A stretch of DNA of 64,000 nucleotides from Deinococcus puniceus (GCF_001644565.1 NZ_CP011387.1:604501-668500), one strand, 5' to 3'. Positions 17,580 to 29,100 are shown, numbered from the stretch's first letter. A program made the numbers and translations. Notes: generated by a model not told the origin, from the sequence alone.

Positions 17580-18809
17580 TCAGCGGTTCTGGAAGGTGTT
17601 CATGTCCTGCTGGGCTTTTTTCAGGGCGTCGGCGCTGCTCTTTTGGCCGCTGAGAACGGCGGCGAGGGCGTCGTTGATGGGCTTGCTCCAATCGGGGCCT
17701 TGAGGGCCGAAGTTGAAGGCCTTGACGTTGCCGTCGGACGCACCTTGGAAGACGAGGCGGCTGTTCACTGCGCCCGCGTCGGTCTTCTTGAAGTAGGCGT
17801 TTTCGCCGAGGGCGATGCGGCTAGGAATGGCGAGGCCCTGCTCCAGCACGTACTGCTGCACGGCGGGGCTGGTGAGGATGTTCAGCACCTTGGTGGCGGC
17901 GGACTTGTTCTTGGTGCCGGAGTTGATGGCCCAGCCCACGGTGTACAGGAAGTTGCCACGCTTGGCGGTCTTGTTGTTCTTGGGCATCAGCGCGGTGCCG
18001 AACTTCAGGTTGGGCGCGTTGTCGCGCAGGAAGTTCACGACCCAGCCGCCCTCGATGGCCACAGCGACCTTACCGGTCTTCAGGCAGCCGCCCGTCCAGC
18101 CTTCGGAGACTTCGCTGGGCGTGATGCCGACTTTGTTCTTGGCGAGGCCCGTGTAGAAGTTGAAGGCTTCGGCAAAGCGGGGATCGGCGAGGTTGGTCTT
18201 GCCCTTGGAATCGAACTGGTTCCAGCCGGTGGCGTAAGCGAACGCGCCGAACCGGTCAAAGTTGGGCTGAAGGCAGATGCCGTAGTACTCGTTGCCGAGG
18301 TTCTTCTTGAGGGTGGTCAGCTTGGTCTGCAGGTCTGTCCAAGTATCGTTGTTGTCGGGGTAGGCGACTTTGGCTTCGTCGAAGAGGTCTTTGTTGTAGA
18401 CCAGCGTCAGGGTGTTGAAATCCTTGGCGATGCCGTACACGCGGCCATTTTGCGTAAAGGCCGTGTTCAGGCTCTTGATGTAGGGGCTGGTGTTCACGAC
18501 GCCGTTCAGGGGCAGCACTTTGCCGGTGGCCACGAAGCCGCTGAGGGTTTCGGCGGGCAGATAGAACACGTCGCCCGCGTTTCCGGCAGCCAAGAGGGTG
18601 GTCAGCGACTTGTTGTAGTCGCCTTGCAGCGGCTCGTAGACCACCGTGATCTTGTCTTTGGCCAGCGCGGGCTTCACGAACTTGTTGATCAGGTCGCCCA
18701 CCACTGCGGGGTCGGTGCCGCCGTAGCCGTTGATCTTGATGGTGGTCTGGGCGGCGGCGCTGGAGGCGAGGACGGCGAGGCTGAGCAGGAGTGCGTTCTG
18801 AATCTTCAT
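17580..18809 (-). CDS. malE: Sugar ABC transporter substrate-binding protein, MalE-like
   Basis: A 409-residue extracytoplasmic solute-binding protein of family 1. The signal peptide MKIQNALLLSLAVLASSAAAQ should be cut after AAA. The mature protein starts TTIKINGYGGTDPAVVGDL and carries the family hallmarks AAGNAGDVFYLPAETL and GKVAVAIEGGWVVNFL. It delivers an oligosaccharide to the MalF/MalG pair encoded next. Its ATG overlaps the lacI stop (ATGA), which is unusual: the repressor and the binding protein are translated from one message. Confidence 0.88.
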   Translation of the reverse strand: MKIQNALLLSLAVLASSAAAQTTIKINGYGGTDPAVVGDLINKFVKPALAKDKITVVYEPLQGDYNKSLTTLLAAGNAGDVFYLPAETLSGFVATGKVLPLNGVVNTSPYIKSLNTAFTQNGRVYGIAKDFNTLTLVYNKDLFDEAKVAYPDNNDTWTDLQTKLTTLKKNLGNEYYGICLQPNFDRFGAFAYATGWNQFDSKGKTNLADPRFAEAFNFYTGLAKNKVGITPSEVSEGWTGGCLKTGKVAVAIEGGWVVNFLRDNAPNLKFGTALMPKNNKTAKRGNFLYTVGWAINSGTKNKSAATKVLNILTSPAVQQYVLEQGLAIPSRIALGENAYFKKTDAGAVNSRLVFQGASDGNVKAFNFGPQGPDWSKPINDALAAVLSGQKSSADALKKAQQDMNTFQNR

Positions 18810-19786
18810 GGTGACCCTCCGGGGGCAGGCGCAACGGTTGCGCCGGAAATAAGCTGAACAGGGATGAATTCGCCACGGGGACTCTGCCCCGAAATGGCCT
18901 CTTGAACGAGGGTGAGCGCGGTGCTGGCAATGCGGGGAATATCTTGAGAAACGGTGGTGAGCGAGTAGGGCAAGGGCAGTTCGGGGAGGCCGTCAAAACC
19001 GACCACCGATACGTCCCCCGGAATGTTGATGCCCAAGTCTTCCAGAGCGGCGACTGCGCCAATGGCACTCTCGTCGCTTTGGGCAAACAGGCCAGTAAAG
19101 CGCAGCCCCGATTCCCACGCCCGCCGCACCGCCCGGTAGCCGCCCAGCACCGTAAAATCGGCGGCCAGAAGTTGCGTGTTGGCTCCCACCGTGCGGGCCG
19201 CCCGCTCGAATCCGCGCTGGCGGTCTTGCGCCACCTGACTGGGGCCAGCGCCCAAGTACGCCAAGTGGCGGTGTCCGGCTTCCAGCAGTTGCGTGGTCGC
19301 TAGGTGCGCCCCGCCTTCATCGTCCGGAGCCACCCAAAATGACGCCGGATGATGCCCGATCAGGACGGCTGGCACGCCCACTTGCTGCAAGAACGACAAG
19401 CGGGGGTCGCCTTCTACCGCGTGCATCACCAGTACGGCACTGGGCAGCCGGGCCATGCGGGTCAGATCGGCCCGCAAATCCAGCAGTTGCACGCCCAGCG
19501 GCGCGGTGTGGGCCTCCAGCGCCCGCCGGAACAACACCTGATAGGGGCTGAGCATAGGATCGTCGCGGTCAAGCGACAGCCCCAGCGTTTGCCCGGTGCG
19601 CCAACTCAGGTTGCGGGCAGCGGGGTCAGGCGTGTAGTCCAGCCGCGCAATGACTTCCTGCACGCGGGCGCGGGTGCGCTCGGCCACAGTGGAATGCCCA
19701 TTGATCACGCGGCTCACGGTTCCTTTGCTCACGCCGGAAGCGCGGGCAATATCGTCGATGGTGGGGCGGATCAGGGCGTCAGACAT
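18806..19786 (-). CDS. LacI-family transcriptional regulator
   Basis: A 326-residue repressor. Its N-terminal helix-turn-helix TIDDIARASGVSKGTVSRVING and hinge VIARLDYTPDPAARNLSWRTG are canonical. A periplasmic-binding-protein-like sensor domain follows, with FTGLFAQSDESAIGAVAALEDLGINIPGDVSVVGFDG. It is the first gene of the sugar operon and overlaps malE. Two palindromic operators lie 28-43 and 125-140 bases upstream of its start and one upstream of the debranching gene, so autoregulation and control of the module are likely. The inducer is expected to be the transported sugar. Confidence 0.9.
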   Translation of the reverse strand: MSDALIRPTIDDIARASGVSKGTVSRVINGHSTVAERTRARVQEVIARLDYTPDPAARNLSWRTGQTLGLSLDRDDPMLSPYQVLFRRALEAHTAPLGVQLLDLRADLTRMARLPSAVLVMHAVEGDPRLSFLQQVGVPAVLIGHHPASFWVAPDDEGGAHLATTQLLEAGHRHLAYLGAGPSQVAQDRQRGFERAARTVGANTQLLAADFTVLGGYRAVRRAWESGLRFTGLFAQSDESAIGAVAALEDLGINIPGDVSVVGFDGLPELPLPYSLTTVSQDIPRIASTALTLVQEAISGQSPRGEFIPVQLISGATVAPAPGGSP

Positions 19787-19813
19787 ACGAATGTTTTAGC
19801 TCTCCTTGAGAAC

Positions 19814-19829
19814 ACGTAACCGGTTACAC
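19814..19829. promoter_or_regulatory. LacI-type operator O1 upstream of lacI-malEFG
   Basis: The core GTAACCGGTTAC (19816-19827) is a perfect palindrome, flanked by AC and AC. It lies about 30 bases before the lacI start codon, where bound repressor would block transcription. Confidence 0.8.
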
Positions 19830-19910
19830 AGCCAGCAGAAGAAAAGAACGTGATGCAGCGGAGCATCCACAGAACGGCCCGATGTGACCCCAGATGGTCA
19901 CGCCAAGTTT

Positions 19911-19926
19911 TTGTAATCGGTTACAA
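19911..19926. promoter_or_regulatory. LacI-type operator O2 upstream of lacI-malEFG
   Basis: TTGTAATCGGTTACAA, a 16-bp near-palindrome. Its centre is 97 bases from O1, roughly nine helical turns, a distance compatible with DNA looping by a tetrameric repressor. Confidence 0.8.
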
Positions 19927-19929
19927 GAC

Positions 19930-20235
19930 CATTGTGCGCTTAATTTTTCACCTGTCAAGCCCCCGCTCCGGCTATTGACTCGGTTCAGCCATTCACGACT
20001 TTTTGAAGCCTGAACACTGAATCGTTCAAGACATTTTTCCGGTGACGCGGTAGGAACTTATAGCAACGTCGAAAAGCTCACTCTTTTCTGTGTTGGGGGA
20101 TTGTTGAGAGGTCTTGCTGTGGGCAAATTCAGGTGTCTATACAGTGTGCCGCACGGGAGGGGAGAGGCTGACCGCCCGCGTTCCGTTCCCACATCAGTAC
20201 CCTTGGAGTGGGCCTCCTTCCCGGTAGGATCAGCC
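19930..20235. other. Intergenic region between the sugar operon and rraA
   Basis: About 300 bases without a supported gene. It probably holds the divergent promoters of lacI (minus) and rraA (plus). No further operator-like palindrome or hairpin was seen beyond O1 and O2. Confidence 0.5.
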
Positions 20236-20724
20236 ATGACCGACACGTCCGCCGTCTTTGCCACCACCGATCTCAGCGACGCGCACCCGGAGGCGCAGAT
20301 TCTGGCTCCCATTTTCCGAGACTACGGCGGCCAACCGTGTTTCAGTGGGCCTGCCTTCACCCTGCAGGTGTTCGAGAACAACCCGTTGGTGCGCTCTAGG
20401 CTAGAAACGCCGGGGCTGGGGCGCGTGCTGGTCGTCGACGGCGGCGGCAGCCTGAACTGTGCGCTGCTGGGCGGAATGCTGGGGCAATTCGGCGTGCAGA
20501 ATGGCTGGGCGGGCATTATCATTCACGGCTGCGTGCGCGACACCGCCGAACTCCGGGCGCTGCCCATCGGCATTCGGGCGTTGGCGGCCTACCCCCGGCG
20601 CAGCGGCAAGGTGGCCGGGGGTGAAGTGGGCGTGGCTGTGACGTTTGCGGGCGTGACCATTGACCCCGGCGATCAGATTTACGCCGATCAGGACGGGATT
20701 CTGGTGCTGCCCGGGCGAGGCTGA
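20236..20724 (+). CDS. rraA: RraA family protein (putative 4-hydroxy-4-methyl-2-oxoglutarate aldolase / RNase E regulator)
   Basis: A 162-residue protein with the RraA core: FSGPAFTLQVFENNPLVR, VLVVDGGGSLNCALLGGMLG and GIIIHGCVRDTAEL. The GxxRD pattern is the active-site signature of the HMG/CHA aldolases from which the RNase E inhibitor RraA is derived. The start at 20236 gives the normal family length; the longer frame upstream is promoter sequence. Whether it acts as an aldolase or as a ribonuclease regulator cannot be told from sequence. Confidence 0.88.
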   Translation: MTDTSAVFATTDLSDAHPEAQILAPIFRDYGGQPCFSGPAFTLQVFENNPLVRSRLETPGLGRVLVVDGGGSLNCALLGGMLGQFGVQNGWAGIIIHGCVRDTAELRALPIGIRALAAYPRRSGKVAGGEVGVAVTFAGVTIDPGDQIYADQDGILVLPGRG

Positions 20725-20804
20725 CAGCAGCGGAAGAGAGGGTAGGCGGGCGGCCAACACTGCGGCATTCTTCTAACAGAACAGCCGTGCGCTAGGCTGC
20801 CCGT

Positions 20805-21188
20805 GTGTCCATTCCGCCCCGCCCCATTCGCCCGCTGTGGGTCATTGTGGGATTTGTGCTGAGTGGGCTGGGCTTCGTGGGCCTGATTCTGCCGGGGTTT
20901 CCGGGCACCGTCTGGTTCGTGCTGGCCGCCGCCGCCTTTGCGCGGGGCGATCCGCGCTGGGAAGCGTGGCTGCTGTCGCGTCCGGTGGTGGGGCAACTGG
21001 TCGACGACTACCGCTCTGGGCGCGGAATGCCGCTGCGGGCCAAATGGTTTGCTTGCGTGTGCATCGTGCTGGCGGTGGGCCTGAGTCTGGGGCGTATTCC
21101 GGTGCTGGTGGGGCAAGTGGCGTGGATGATGCTTGGCGTGCTGGGCGTGGTGTACATCGTGTGGCGCGTGCCCACCAAGCGGGGGTAG
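20805..21188 (+). CDS. YbaN family protein (DUF454)
   Basis: A 127-residue membrane protein with a GTG start. The pattern PLWVIVGFVLSGLGFVGLILPGFPGTVWFVLAAAAFARGDPRWEAWLL is the signature of the YbaN/DUF454 family: two hydrophobic segments joined by a GLPGTP-like turn, then FxRSxPRWxxWL. A third and fourth hydrophobic stretch follow. Function unknown. It is followed after about 10 bases by the next gene and may be co-transcribed. Confidence 0.85.
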   Translation: MSIPPRPIRPLWVIVGFVLSGLGFVGLILPGFPGTVWFVLAAAAFARGDPRWEAWLLSRPVVGQLVDDYRSGRGMPLRAKWFACVCIVLAVGLSLGRIPVLVGQVAWMMLGVLGVVYIVWRVPTKRG

Positions 21189-21198
21189 GGTGGCCGAT

Positions 21199-22035
21199 AT
21201 GCACGTGCTGAATATTCCAGTTTCGCCGGACGTGTTGGCACGCTGGGCGGAATGGCTGGCCCCGCCGATGCAGCCCTTCTTTCTCAGTGAGGCAGAGGCA
21301 ACTGCGTTTGACCTGCCCACCCTTGTCTACGCCGAGTGGAACCCGTCTCCCGAACTGCGCGACACGTTTGCCCTGTGGGGTCTGTCTGCCGCTGCACACC
21401 GGGTGTCACTCCTCTCCGAAGCCGACTGGAACGGCTTGAGCCTCTCTGTGCGCCGCCAACTGCTACGTCTGCAAATCGCGTATGGGCGTGGCAATCTGCC
21501 CCGTGCCAAAGCCTTTGCCGACCTGTTGCCAGAGCCTCAGCGGGGGCGCTTCGTGTGGTGGTCGTCCATGCTGACGCCCGAAATCGTGGCCCGTGCCGTG
21601 TCTGCCGAATCGTTGGCCTGCCAGCGCGAACAGGTGCCGGATGCCGTGTGGCAAGCTGCCGAAGCTTTGCTGCCGCGTGCCCGCGCTCTGGCGGGAACCT
21701 TTGCCGGGGGCAGTGGCCCCAACTGCTTTGGCACGGTCATGGCCGCCGCAGGCATTGCAGGTGCGGAACTAGAATGGATGCAGCGCGATCCATTCGAGGC
21801 GTTCTTGGCGGCCCGCACGCGGTCTGGCGGCAAGGATGACCGACCCGGTACGCTGTTGGTCTGGCGGGGTGCAGGCGGGCAAGTGGAACACGCCGCCGTC
21901 ACGTTAGGCGGTGATTGGGCGCTCCATAAGCCCTCGCAGTCGTGGATGACGCCGCGTGTGGTGTTGCCCACCCGCGCCCTCATTCGCGCTTACCGCACGC
22001 CCGGACACCGCCTAGAGCGGCACAGACTCAACTAA
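21199..22035 (+). CDS. Hypothetical protein, possible papain-like (NlpC/P60) C-terminal fold
   Basis: A 278-residue protein of no family I can name. The N-terminal 150 residues are helical and Trp-rich. The C-terminal part has GPNCFGTVMAAAG, then PGTLLVWRGAGGQVEHAAVTLGGDWALHKPSQSW. A Cys at the start of a helix, a His in a strand after a Gly-rich turn, and a following polar residue is the order seen in NlpC/P60 and CHAP peptidases, so a cysteine-peptidase-like fold is possible. No signal peptide. The start could also be the GTG nine bases upstream. Confidence 0.6.
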   Translation: MHVLNIPVSPDVLARWAEWLAPPMQPFFLSEAEATAFDLPTLVYAEWNPSPELRDTFALWGLSAAAHRVSLLSEADWNGLSLSVRRQLLRLQIAYGRGNLPRAKAFADLLPEPQRGRFVWWSSMLTPEIVARAVSAESLACQREQVPDAVWQAAEALLPRARALAGTFAGGSGPNCFGTVMAAAGIAGAELEWMQRDPFEAFLAARTRSGGKDDRPGTLLVWRGAGGQVEHAAVTLGGDWALHKPSQSWMTPRVVLPTRALIRAYRTPGHRLERHRLN

Positions 22036-22069
22036 ACAGTCTCAGATAAACAGGCTCGACTCAATCCAT

Positions 22070-22240
22070 CTACTTGCCGTGTTTGGTCAGCCGCCAGAGG
22101 GTCACGGCATTGGTAATCAACAGCAGCAGGCACAGGCCCGCCATCGGCCATTCTTGGCGCTGCACGAAACGGATGCTGAGGATGCCCCAGCCGCAGACCA
22201 GCGCCACCACCAGCCACACCCGCCACGCCGGGGCATTCAC
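22070..22240 (-). CDS. Small two-helix membrane protein (56 aa)
   Basis: A 56-codon frame from a GTG at 22240 to a TAG at 22070. It begins MNAPAWRVWLVVALVCGWGI and shows two hydrophobic segments (about residues 6-22 and 33-48) joined by SIRFVQRQEWPM, ending in the basic RLTKHGK. A GAGGA lies 8-12 bases before the GTG. The hydrophobic layout and basic end argue for a real short membrane protein. It is convergent with the gene at 21199. Function unknown. Confidence 0.65.
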   Translation of the reverse strand: MNAPAWRVWLVVALVCGWGILSIRFVQRQEWPMAGLCLLLLITNAVTLWRLTKHGK

Positions 22241-22306
22241 GAAAAAATCCTCATGACTCTATCTTAGGCAAAAATGGTGGGCGACACGTCCCATTCGAAC
22301 CGAGCC

Positions 22307-22343
22307 AAACAAAAATGAAGCCGGGGCGTTCATCTCCCGGCCT
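22307..22343 (-). terminator. Intrinsic terminator on the minus strand, downstream of the subtilase
   Basis: On the minus strand GAGGCCGGG pairs with CCCGGCTTC (one G-T pair), followed by ATTTTTGTTT. It lies about 190 bases after the stop of the serine protease gene, the nearest minus-strand gene upstream. Confidence 0.65.
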
Positions 22344-22530
22344 CGACTTGGTCGTCCATGCGCGTTCCGGGCACATGGTCAGATTCTCAAGACGCCCCCG
22401 GAGCAAGTGGGTGTGCGGCGTCTGTATGTAGAATGCGCCAAGCCCGTATGAGACGCACAAAAACCGGGTGAGAAGGTCTGAATGGTTGGTCAGATTGGCG
22501 TTATTTATGGAGAAGAATCATTTCGCTCCA

Positions 22531-23841
22531 CTACTTTCCCAGTGAAGAAGCCAGCGCCGCCCGCAGTGCAGCTTCGGCATTCAGCGTACCCGTGCCGCAG
22601 GTTCGGGCGGGGTCAGGGTCGCACTGTCCACCGGGAAAGGGGGTGGCGGTGCGCGTCAGGAGGCTCCGCAGTTGCGCGGGCGAGAGCTTGGGCCGCACGC
22701 TCAGGAGTAAGGCCGCCACGCCCGCCGCGTGTGGGGCGGCAAAACTGGTGCCATTGAGTTCGCGCACGCCGCTCCCTCCGTTGCTCCCCACGCCGCTCAG
22801 GCTGCTGACCACCAAGCCGCGCCCGACTTCTCCGCCCGGCGCGGCCAATGCCACGGCGCGGCCCCAGTTGGCGTAACCGGGCCGCACGCCCGCACCAGTC
22901 ACGCTGGTCACGGTCAGCACGTTGCGGCAGCCCGCCGGAGAATACCCAGCCGCATCTTTGCCGTCGTTGGCGGCCCCGGCAATCACGAGTGTGCCGCGTG
23001 CGGTCACGGCGTCCACGGCGGCCTGCACGCGGGCGTCGCAGCGGGTCAGGGGAATAAAATCGGCGTACAGGCTCAGGTTCAGAATCCGGGCGGGATTGGG
23101 ATTGGTGGGCACACCCGCTACGGTCAGGCCCGCCGCCCAGCGCAGACTGTCGGCCAGATCTTGGGGGTCTATCAGGCCGTCCACGCCCGCCACACGCACC
23201 TGCACCACCCGCACACGCGGCGCGATGCCCGCCATGCCGCGCCCATCGTGGGCCGCGCCGATGATGTTGCCCACCACCTCGGCATGGTAGGCCAGCGCCC
23301 CGGCTCCGGCGGCGTCGGCGTCGCGCCCGTTGCCGTCGCCTGCCCGCGCCGCGTCCGACACGAAATCGTATCCGCCCACGACCCGGCCCGCCAGTTCCGG
23401 TGAGGCGATGTATCCGGTGTCCAGCACTGCCACCGTGACGGGGGAGAGGACAGCCGGAAGGAGCGCCCACGCGCCCTCTAGACCGATGGTCTGCAAGTTG
23501 CCTTGCCGCGAATACAGCGGATCGGTGGGGCGGGGAAGGCCGGACTGGGGGGTGGGAATGGTGGGAGTGGGCAGAGTGGGGCGCGTGGGCGTTGCTGGTT
23601 TGGTGGGCGACAATTCCGGAAATGGGATGGGTGTGGGGGAAACAGGTGGCAATTCAGGCAAGGTGCTGGGCGGCCTAGGCGTGGGAGGAAGGGGCGTGGG
23701 AGGAATGGGCGGGGGCAGCGTGCTGCGGGGCGGCAAGGCAGGAATGGCCTTGATGGACTGGGCGGCAGGCACAAGGCCCGCTCCCAGCAGGAGGCCACCG
23801 AGGAGGGCAGCGCGGAACCGGCCTCCAAAACGATTCTTCAT
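22531..23841 (-). CDS. Secreted S8 family (subtilisin-like) serine protease
   Basis: A 436-residue exported protease. The signal peptide (residues 1-28) is followed by a proline-rich, PTPxP-type spacer to about residue 105. The catalytic domain has Asp141 in VAVLDTGY, His186 in [16 protein letters not shown], Asn292 in IAGAANDG (oxyanion) and Ser366 in [12 protein letters not shown]. Two Cys pairs near the C-terminus may form disulfides. There is no obvious pro-domain of normal length; the Pro-rich region takes its place, which suggests a cell-wall-spanning tether or linker. It is single-gene and divergent from the SDR gene at 23943. Confidence 0.9.
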   Translation of the reverse strand: MKNRFGGRFRAALLGGLLLGAGLVPAAQSIKAIPALPPRSTLPPPIPPTPLPPTPRPPSTLPELPPVSPTPIPFPELSPTKPATPTRPTLPTPTIPTPQSGLPRPTDPLYSRQGNLQTIGLEGAWALLPAVLSPVTVAVLDTGYIASPELAGRVVGGYDFVSDAARAGDGNGRDADAAGAGALAYHAEVVGNIIGAAHDGRGMAGIAPRVRVVQVRVAGVDGLIDPQDLADSLRWAAGLTVAGVPTNPNPARILNLSLYADFIPLTRCDARVQAAVDAVTARGTLVIAGAANDGKDAAGYSPAGCRNVLTVTSVTGAGVRPGYANWGRAVALAAPGGEVGRGLVVSSLSGVGSNGGSGVRELNGTSFAAPHAAGVAALLLSVRPKLSPAQLRSLLTRTATPFPGGQCDPDPARTCGTGTLNAEAALRAALASSLGK

Positions 23842-23942
23842 CCCGCCAGTCTGCCCCGCCCGCCTGATGCTCGTCTGAGACAGCGTTTGTGCATTGCCTA
23901 CCTTCCGGGTGCAGCCGTGCCGTGTGCCTGTAGCATGCCCCC

Positions 23943-24707
23943 ATGACAGCAACTGCAGGGCAGGCCAGCACGGGCAAAGTCGTGGTACTGACGGGCGCTT
24001 CCAGCGGGATCGGGCGGGCCACCGCCGTAGAACTGGCGGCGCGGGGGTACCGATTGGTCTTGGCCGCCCGCCGCGCCGACGAACTGGGCCTGCTGGCCCG
24101 CCAACTTGATCCCACAGGTGGGCGCGTGATCGCTGTGCCCACCGACGTGACCGACGACGCCTCGCGCCGGGCGCTGCTGGCCGCCGCTGCCGCACATTTT
24201 GGCAGGGTAGACGTTCTGGTCAACAATGCTGGTGTGGCTGTGGAGCAGGGCTGGTGGTGGGACGACGCCGACCCGTTGCGCGTGCTGCGCGTGAATCTGG
24301 AAGCGCCCATAGAACTGACGCGGCTGGCCCTGCCCGACATGCGGCGGCGCGGTGCAGGCCACATCGTCAACATCGGTTCGGTGGCGGGGCGGGTGGCCAG
24401 CAACGGGGTGTACTCTGCCAGCAAGTACGGTCTGCGCGGGTTTTCTCTGGCGCTGCGGCGGGAACTGCTGGGCACAGGCGTCACGGTCAGCCTGATCGCC
24501 CCCGGTTTCGTCCGGAGTGAAATGACGGCCTCGGCCCGCCTGCCCATGCCGGGGCCGGAAGTGGTGGCCCGCGCCGTGGCCGACGTGCTGGAGCGCCCGC
24601 GTGCAGAAGTGATCGTCCCCCGGTTTTACGCCGTGCTGGTGCTGCTGAACACGCTGTTTCCGCCGGTGGGCGACTTGGCGGTGCGGCTAATGATCGGGCG
24701 GCGATAG
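23943..24707 (+). CDS. SDR family oxidoreductase
   Basis: A classical short-chain dehydrogenase of 254 residues. The cofactor motif is [12 protein letters not shown] at about residues 18-29, NNAG follows in [14 protein letters not shown], and the catalytic set is the Ser in NIGSVAGRV plus YSASK. The AARRADEL after the second strand favours NADP(H). The C-terminus carries a hydrophobic segment ([22 protein letters not shown]) that may associate with membranes, as in lipid-acting relatives. It is divergent from the subtilase and stands alone. Substrate unknown. Confidence 0.88.
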   Translation: MTATAGQASTGKVVVLTGASSGIGRATAVELAARGYRLVLAARRADELGLLARQLDPTGGRVIAVPTDVTDDASRRALLAAAAAHFGRVDVLVNNAGVAVEQGWWWDDADPLRVLRVNLEAPIELTRLALPDMRRRGAGHIVNIGSVAGRVASNGVYSASKYGLRGFSLALRRELLGTGVTVSLIAPGFVRSEMTASARLPMPGPEVVARAVADVLERPRAEVIVPRFYAVLVLLNTLFPPVGDLAVRLMIGRR

Positions 24708-24867
24708 GGGTACTCGTGCAGGGGAAAGGCGTCTACAGGTCAGAGGGATTTTCAGCGATGGGTCACGCCTTCTGGGGCCTCGGGGCGGAGTTGACCAGTC
24801 GGGCACGTTCACAAAATCTCAACCTCACCGCTGACCACTGGCGCACTCTGGCCCCTAGACTGTTTGC

Positions 24868-26019
<1,152 letters not shown>

Positions 26020-26095
26020 GGTAGGGCAGACTAAGGGTCTGGGAAGGACAACTCTGTCTTCCACACTTCTTGGCAGCAGAAAAAATAAGCAGAAA

Positions 26096-26123
26096 ACAAC
26101 CGCCAAGCTTCCCCGGCGGTTGT
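26096..26123. terminator. Bidirectional terminator between App1-like gene and rnr
   Basis: ACAACCGCC (26096-26104) pairs with GGCGGTTGT (26115-26123). An A-run precedes and a T-rich run follows, so it can end transcription from both convergent genes. Confidence 0.85.
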
Positions 26124-26139
26124 CATCTTTTCCTATTCC

Positions 26140-29100
26140 TTACCCTGACGCTGGCCCCCCGTTCCCACCCCGGCGGCCCCGGCGACGGCGGCGGCGTTTG
26201 GCATCGTCGGCTTGGGCCGCCTGAGCCTGTGCGCTTTGTACCGATGCGGCCTGCGCGGGTGCGGCGGCCTGAGCTTGGGGTGCAGCGGCTTGCTGCGGGC
26301 GTGGAGTGCTTTGTTGACGGCCATTCACGCGCTGCACGGCTCCCCGATCATTGCCGCCGCGCGTATAGCCGCGCCCGCCGCGTTCAGAGGAAGCCCGCTC
26401 GCTGCCGCCGCCGCGCTCAAAGCTGCGGCCTCCGCTGCTGCGCCCACCCTGAGTTTCTTCGGGCGGCATGTGATCCAGCGTCCAGTCGCCGAAATACATG
26501 CGCTGCACGGTGATGTTCACGGGGCGCAGGTGTTCGTTGCGGGGGCGCTCCAGCGTAATCACGCGCCGGGGCCGTCCGCCGCCCACGTTGCCTGAAGGAG
26601 CGGCGGGGCGGCTGTTTCCACGTGCGCCGTTCATGGGCTGGCCGCCAAAAGTCGCGCCCTCGCCCCCCCGTTCCGGCGTACTTCTCTCGCCGCGCTCGTA
26701 CCGTCCCCGGCCACTGGGACGGGCAGGAGAGGCAGCAGAAGCTGGAGTGACGGGAGCCGGGTCATCCAGCGTGAACTTGCGCGGCGCACTGGTGGGCACG
26801 CTCTGCAACTTCTCGCGGCGTTCCTGCTCGCGGTCATCGCGGCGGCGGGCGCGGGGTTTATGTTCGGAATCCATGTCGTTCTCCTGAGTGTCTAGGCTGC
26901 TCTGCAAGGTGAAGTCGGTCTGACGGGCCAGCGGATTGACCGTGCTGATGGTGACGTTCACGGCGTCTCCGAGGCGGTAGCTGCGGCCCCGGCTGCGTCC
27001 GCGCAGCATCCCAGCATCTTCGATAAACACGTAATAGTCGTCATCCAAGTTGCTGATGTGCAGTTTGCCTTCCACGCCGTTTTCCAGCGCGATGAACAGG
27101 CCGCTGGCGACTACGCCCGACACGTTTCCGGCAAAGGTTTGGCCCAGATGTTCCTGCGCCCACTTCGCCTGATAGTACTTGGTCAGGTCGCGTTCGGCTT
27201 CGCTGGCGGTGCGTTCGCGGGCACTGGTGTGCGTGCCCATGTCGGGCAGCTTGGCCTGCAACTGCCCCACAGCGCGGCTTCCGGCCTTCAGCTCACCGCT
27301 CAGGACGCCCCGTAGCGCCCGGTGAACCATCAGGTCGGGGTAGCGGCGAATCGGAGAGGTGAAGTGCAGGTATTCCTCGAACGCCAGCCCGAAGTGACCC
27401 AGATTTTCTCCGGCGTATTTGGCCTGTTGCATAGAGCGCAGCAGCAGCGTATTCACCACGCTTTCACGGGGCGTACCGCGTACCTGCTTCAGCACCGCCT
27501 GATACGCCTGCGGGGTGGGTTCGCCGCCGGGGAACGAGAAGCCCAAGCGTCCAATCGCCGCCGTCACATCCTGAAAGCGTTGCAGGGTGGGTTCTTCGTG
27601 AATACGGAACAGGGTCGGAATCTCGCGCTCCAGCAGATAATGAGCCACGACTTTGTTCGCCAGCAGCATCAAATCTTCGATCATGCCGCGTGCGGTTTCT
27701 TCGCGGATCGGCGTCAGTTCCATGCGGCCATCTGGCCCCACGTCCACCTTCACTTCCCGCATCTTGAAATCCAGCGAACCTTCGCGCAGGCGGCGTTGGC
27801 GCAGCTTGGTCGTAATTTTGAGCAGCAAGTGCAGGTCGCCTTCCAGTTGGCGAGCGGCTTCGGGCAGCGTAGCGGTGGCTTCGCTGTACGCCTGCACCTC
27901 GTCATACGTCAGGCGGGCCTTAGAGTTGATGACGCTGGGCGCAAGCTGCACCTTCAGGATGTCGCCCTCTGCCGAGAGTTCCACGAGGGCCGTCATGGTC
28001 AGGCGGTCTTGGTACGGCACGAGGCTGCACACGCCGTTGCTGAGGTGTTCGGGCAGCATGGGCAGCACCCGCCCCGGCAAATACACGCTGGTGGCGCGGG
28101 CGTAGGCTTCCTCGTCCAGCGGCGTGCCTTCGGGCACATAGTGGCTCACGTCGGCAATGTGAATGCCCACCACAAACGTTCCCTCCGGCGTCGGCTGAAT
28201 ATGAATCGCGTCGTCGAAGTCCTTGGCGTCGCGGCCATCTACCGTAAAGATGTTGTAACTCCGCAGATCGAGGCGTCCTGCCAGCGCTTCTGCCGGAATC
28301 TCGGCGGGAATGGCGTTGGCCTGCTCCTCGGCTTCCGGCGCAAACTCTCCGCGCAGACCGAATTTCACGATCACGGCTTCCGTTTCGGTTTCGGGATCGT
28401 CCTCATTGCCCAGCACGCGCTTGATCTGGCCGAAGACTTCATCCTCTCCGGTGTGTTCGGGCCAGTAAAGTTCCGTGACCACCCGTGCGCCCTGCTCCAG
28501 TCCTTCTATGCCCTCCGGGAACACCAGAATCCGGTGCCGGGCGCGGTGGTCGTCAGGCTTGAGGATGGGGTGACCGTGATGGAATTCCAGCGTGCCCACG
28601 AGCTGTTTGTAGGCCCGCTGCACGATGCGAACCACGCTGGCACGGGGGCTGCCGTCTCCGCGTTGGCCCCGGCGAGGGCCGCCCTTGCTCCCGCTGTTGC
28701 CGTAGCCGTTGCCCCCATTCCCAGTGTCGCCGCGTCCTTCCATCCGCACCAGCACGATGTCGCCGTTCCAAGCTTCCATCGTGTTCCCCTCGGCCACGTA
28801 GTAGTCTTCGCCGCCGCTGTCGGGCACCACGAAGCCGAAGCCCGCTGCCGACGCCTGAAAGCGCCCCCGCACGAGGCTCATCGCTTCGGGCAGGCCGTAG
28901 GTATGGCGGCGAGTCCGCACCACTTCGCCCGCTTCCGTCAGGGTGTCCAGCAGGGCTTCCAGAGTGCGCCAGTCGCCAATCCGCGAAATGGTCTGGCGCG
29001 TGAAGGTGCGTTCCAGATCGCGCACATGCACAGGCCGTCCCAACTTCCGAAGCTGGGCGATCACGATGTCACGGGCGGGATTCTGGTTGTCTTCGCCGTC

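Noticed and set aside
22270..22310. Minus-strand GGTTCGAAT followed by CCCACCA, suggesting a tRNA or tmRNA 3' end
   Set aside because: The T-stem does not pair (G-G at the closing position) and no acceptor partner or anticodon arm could be built.
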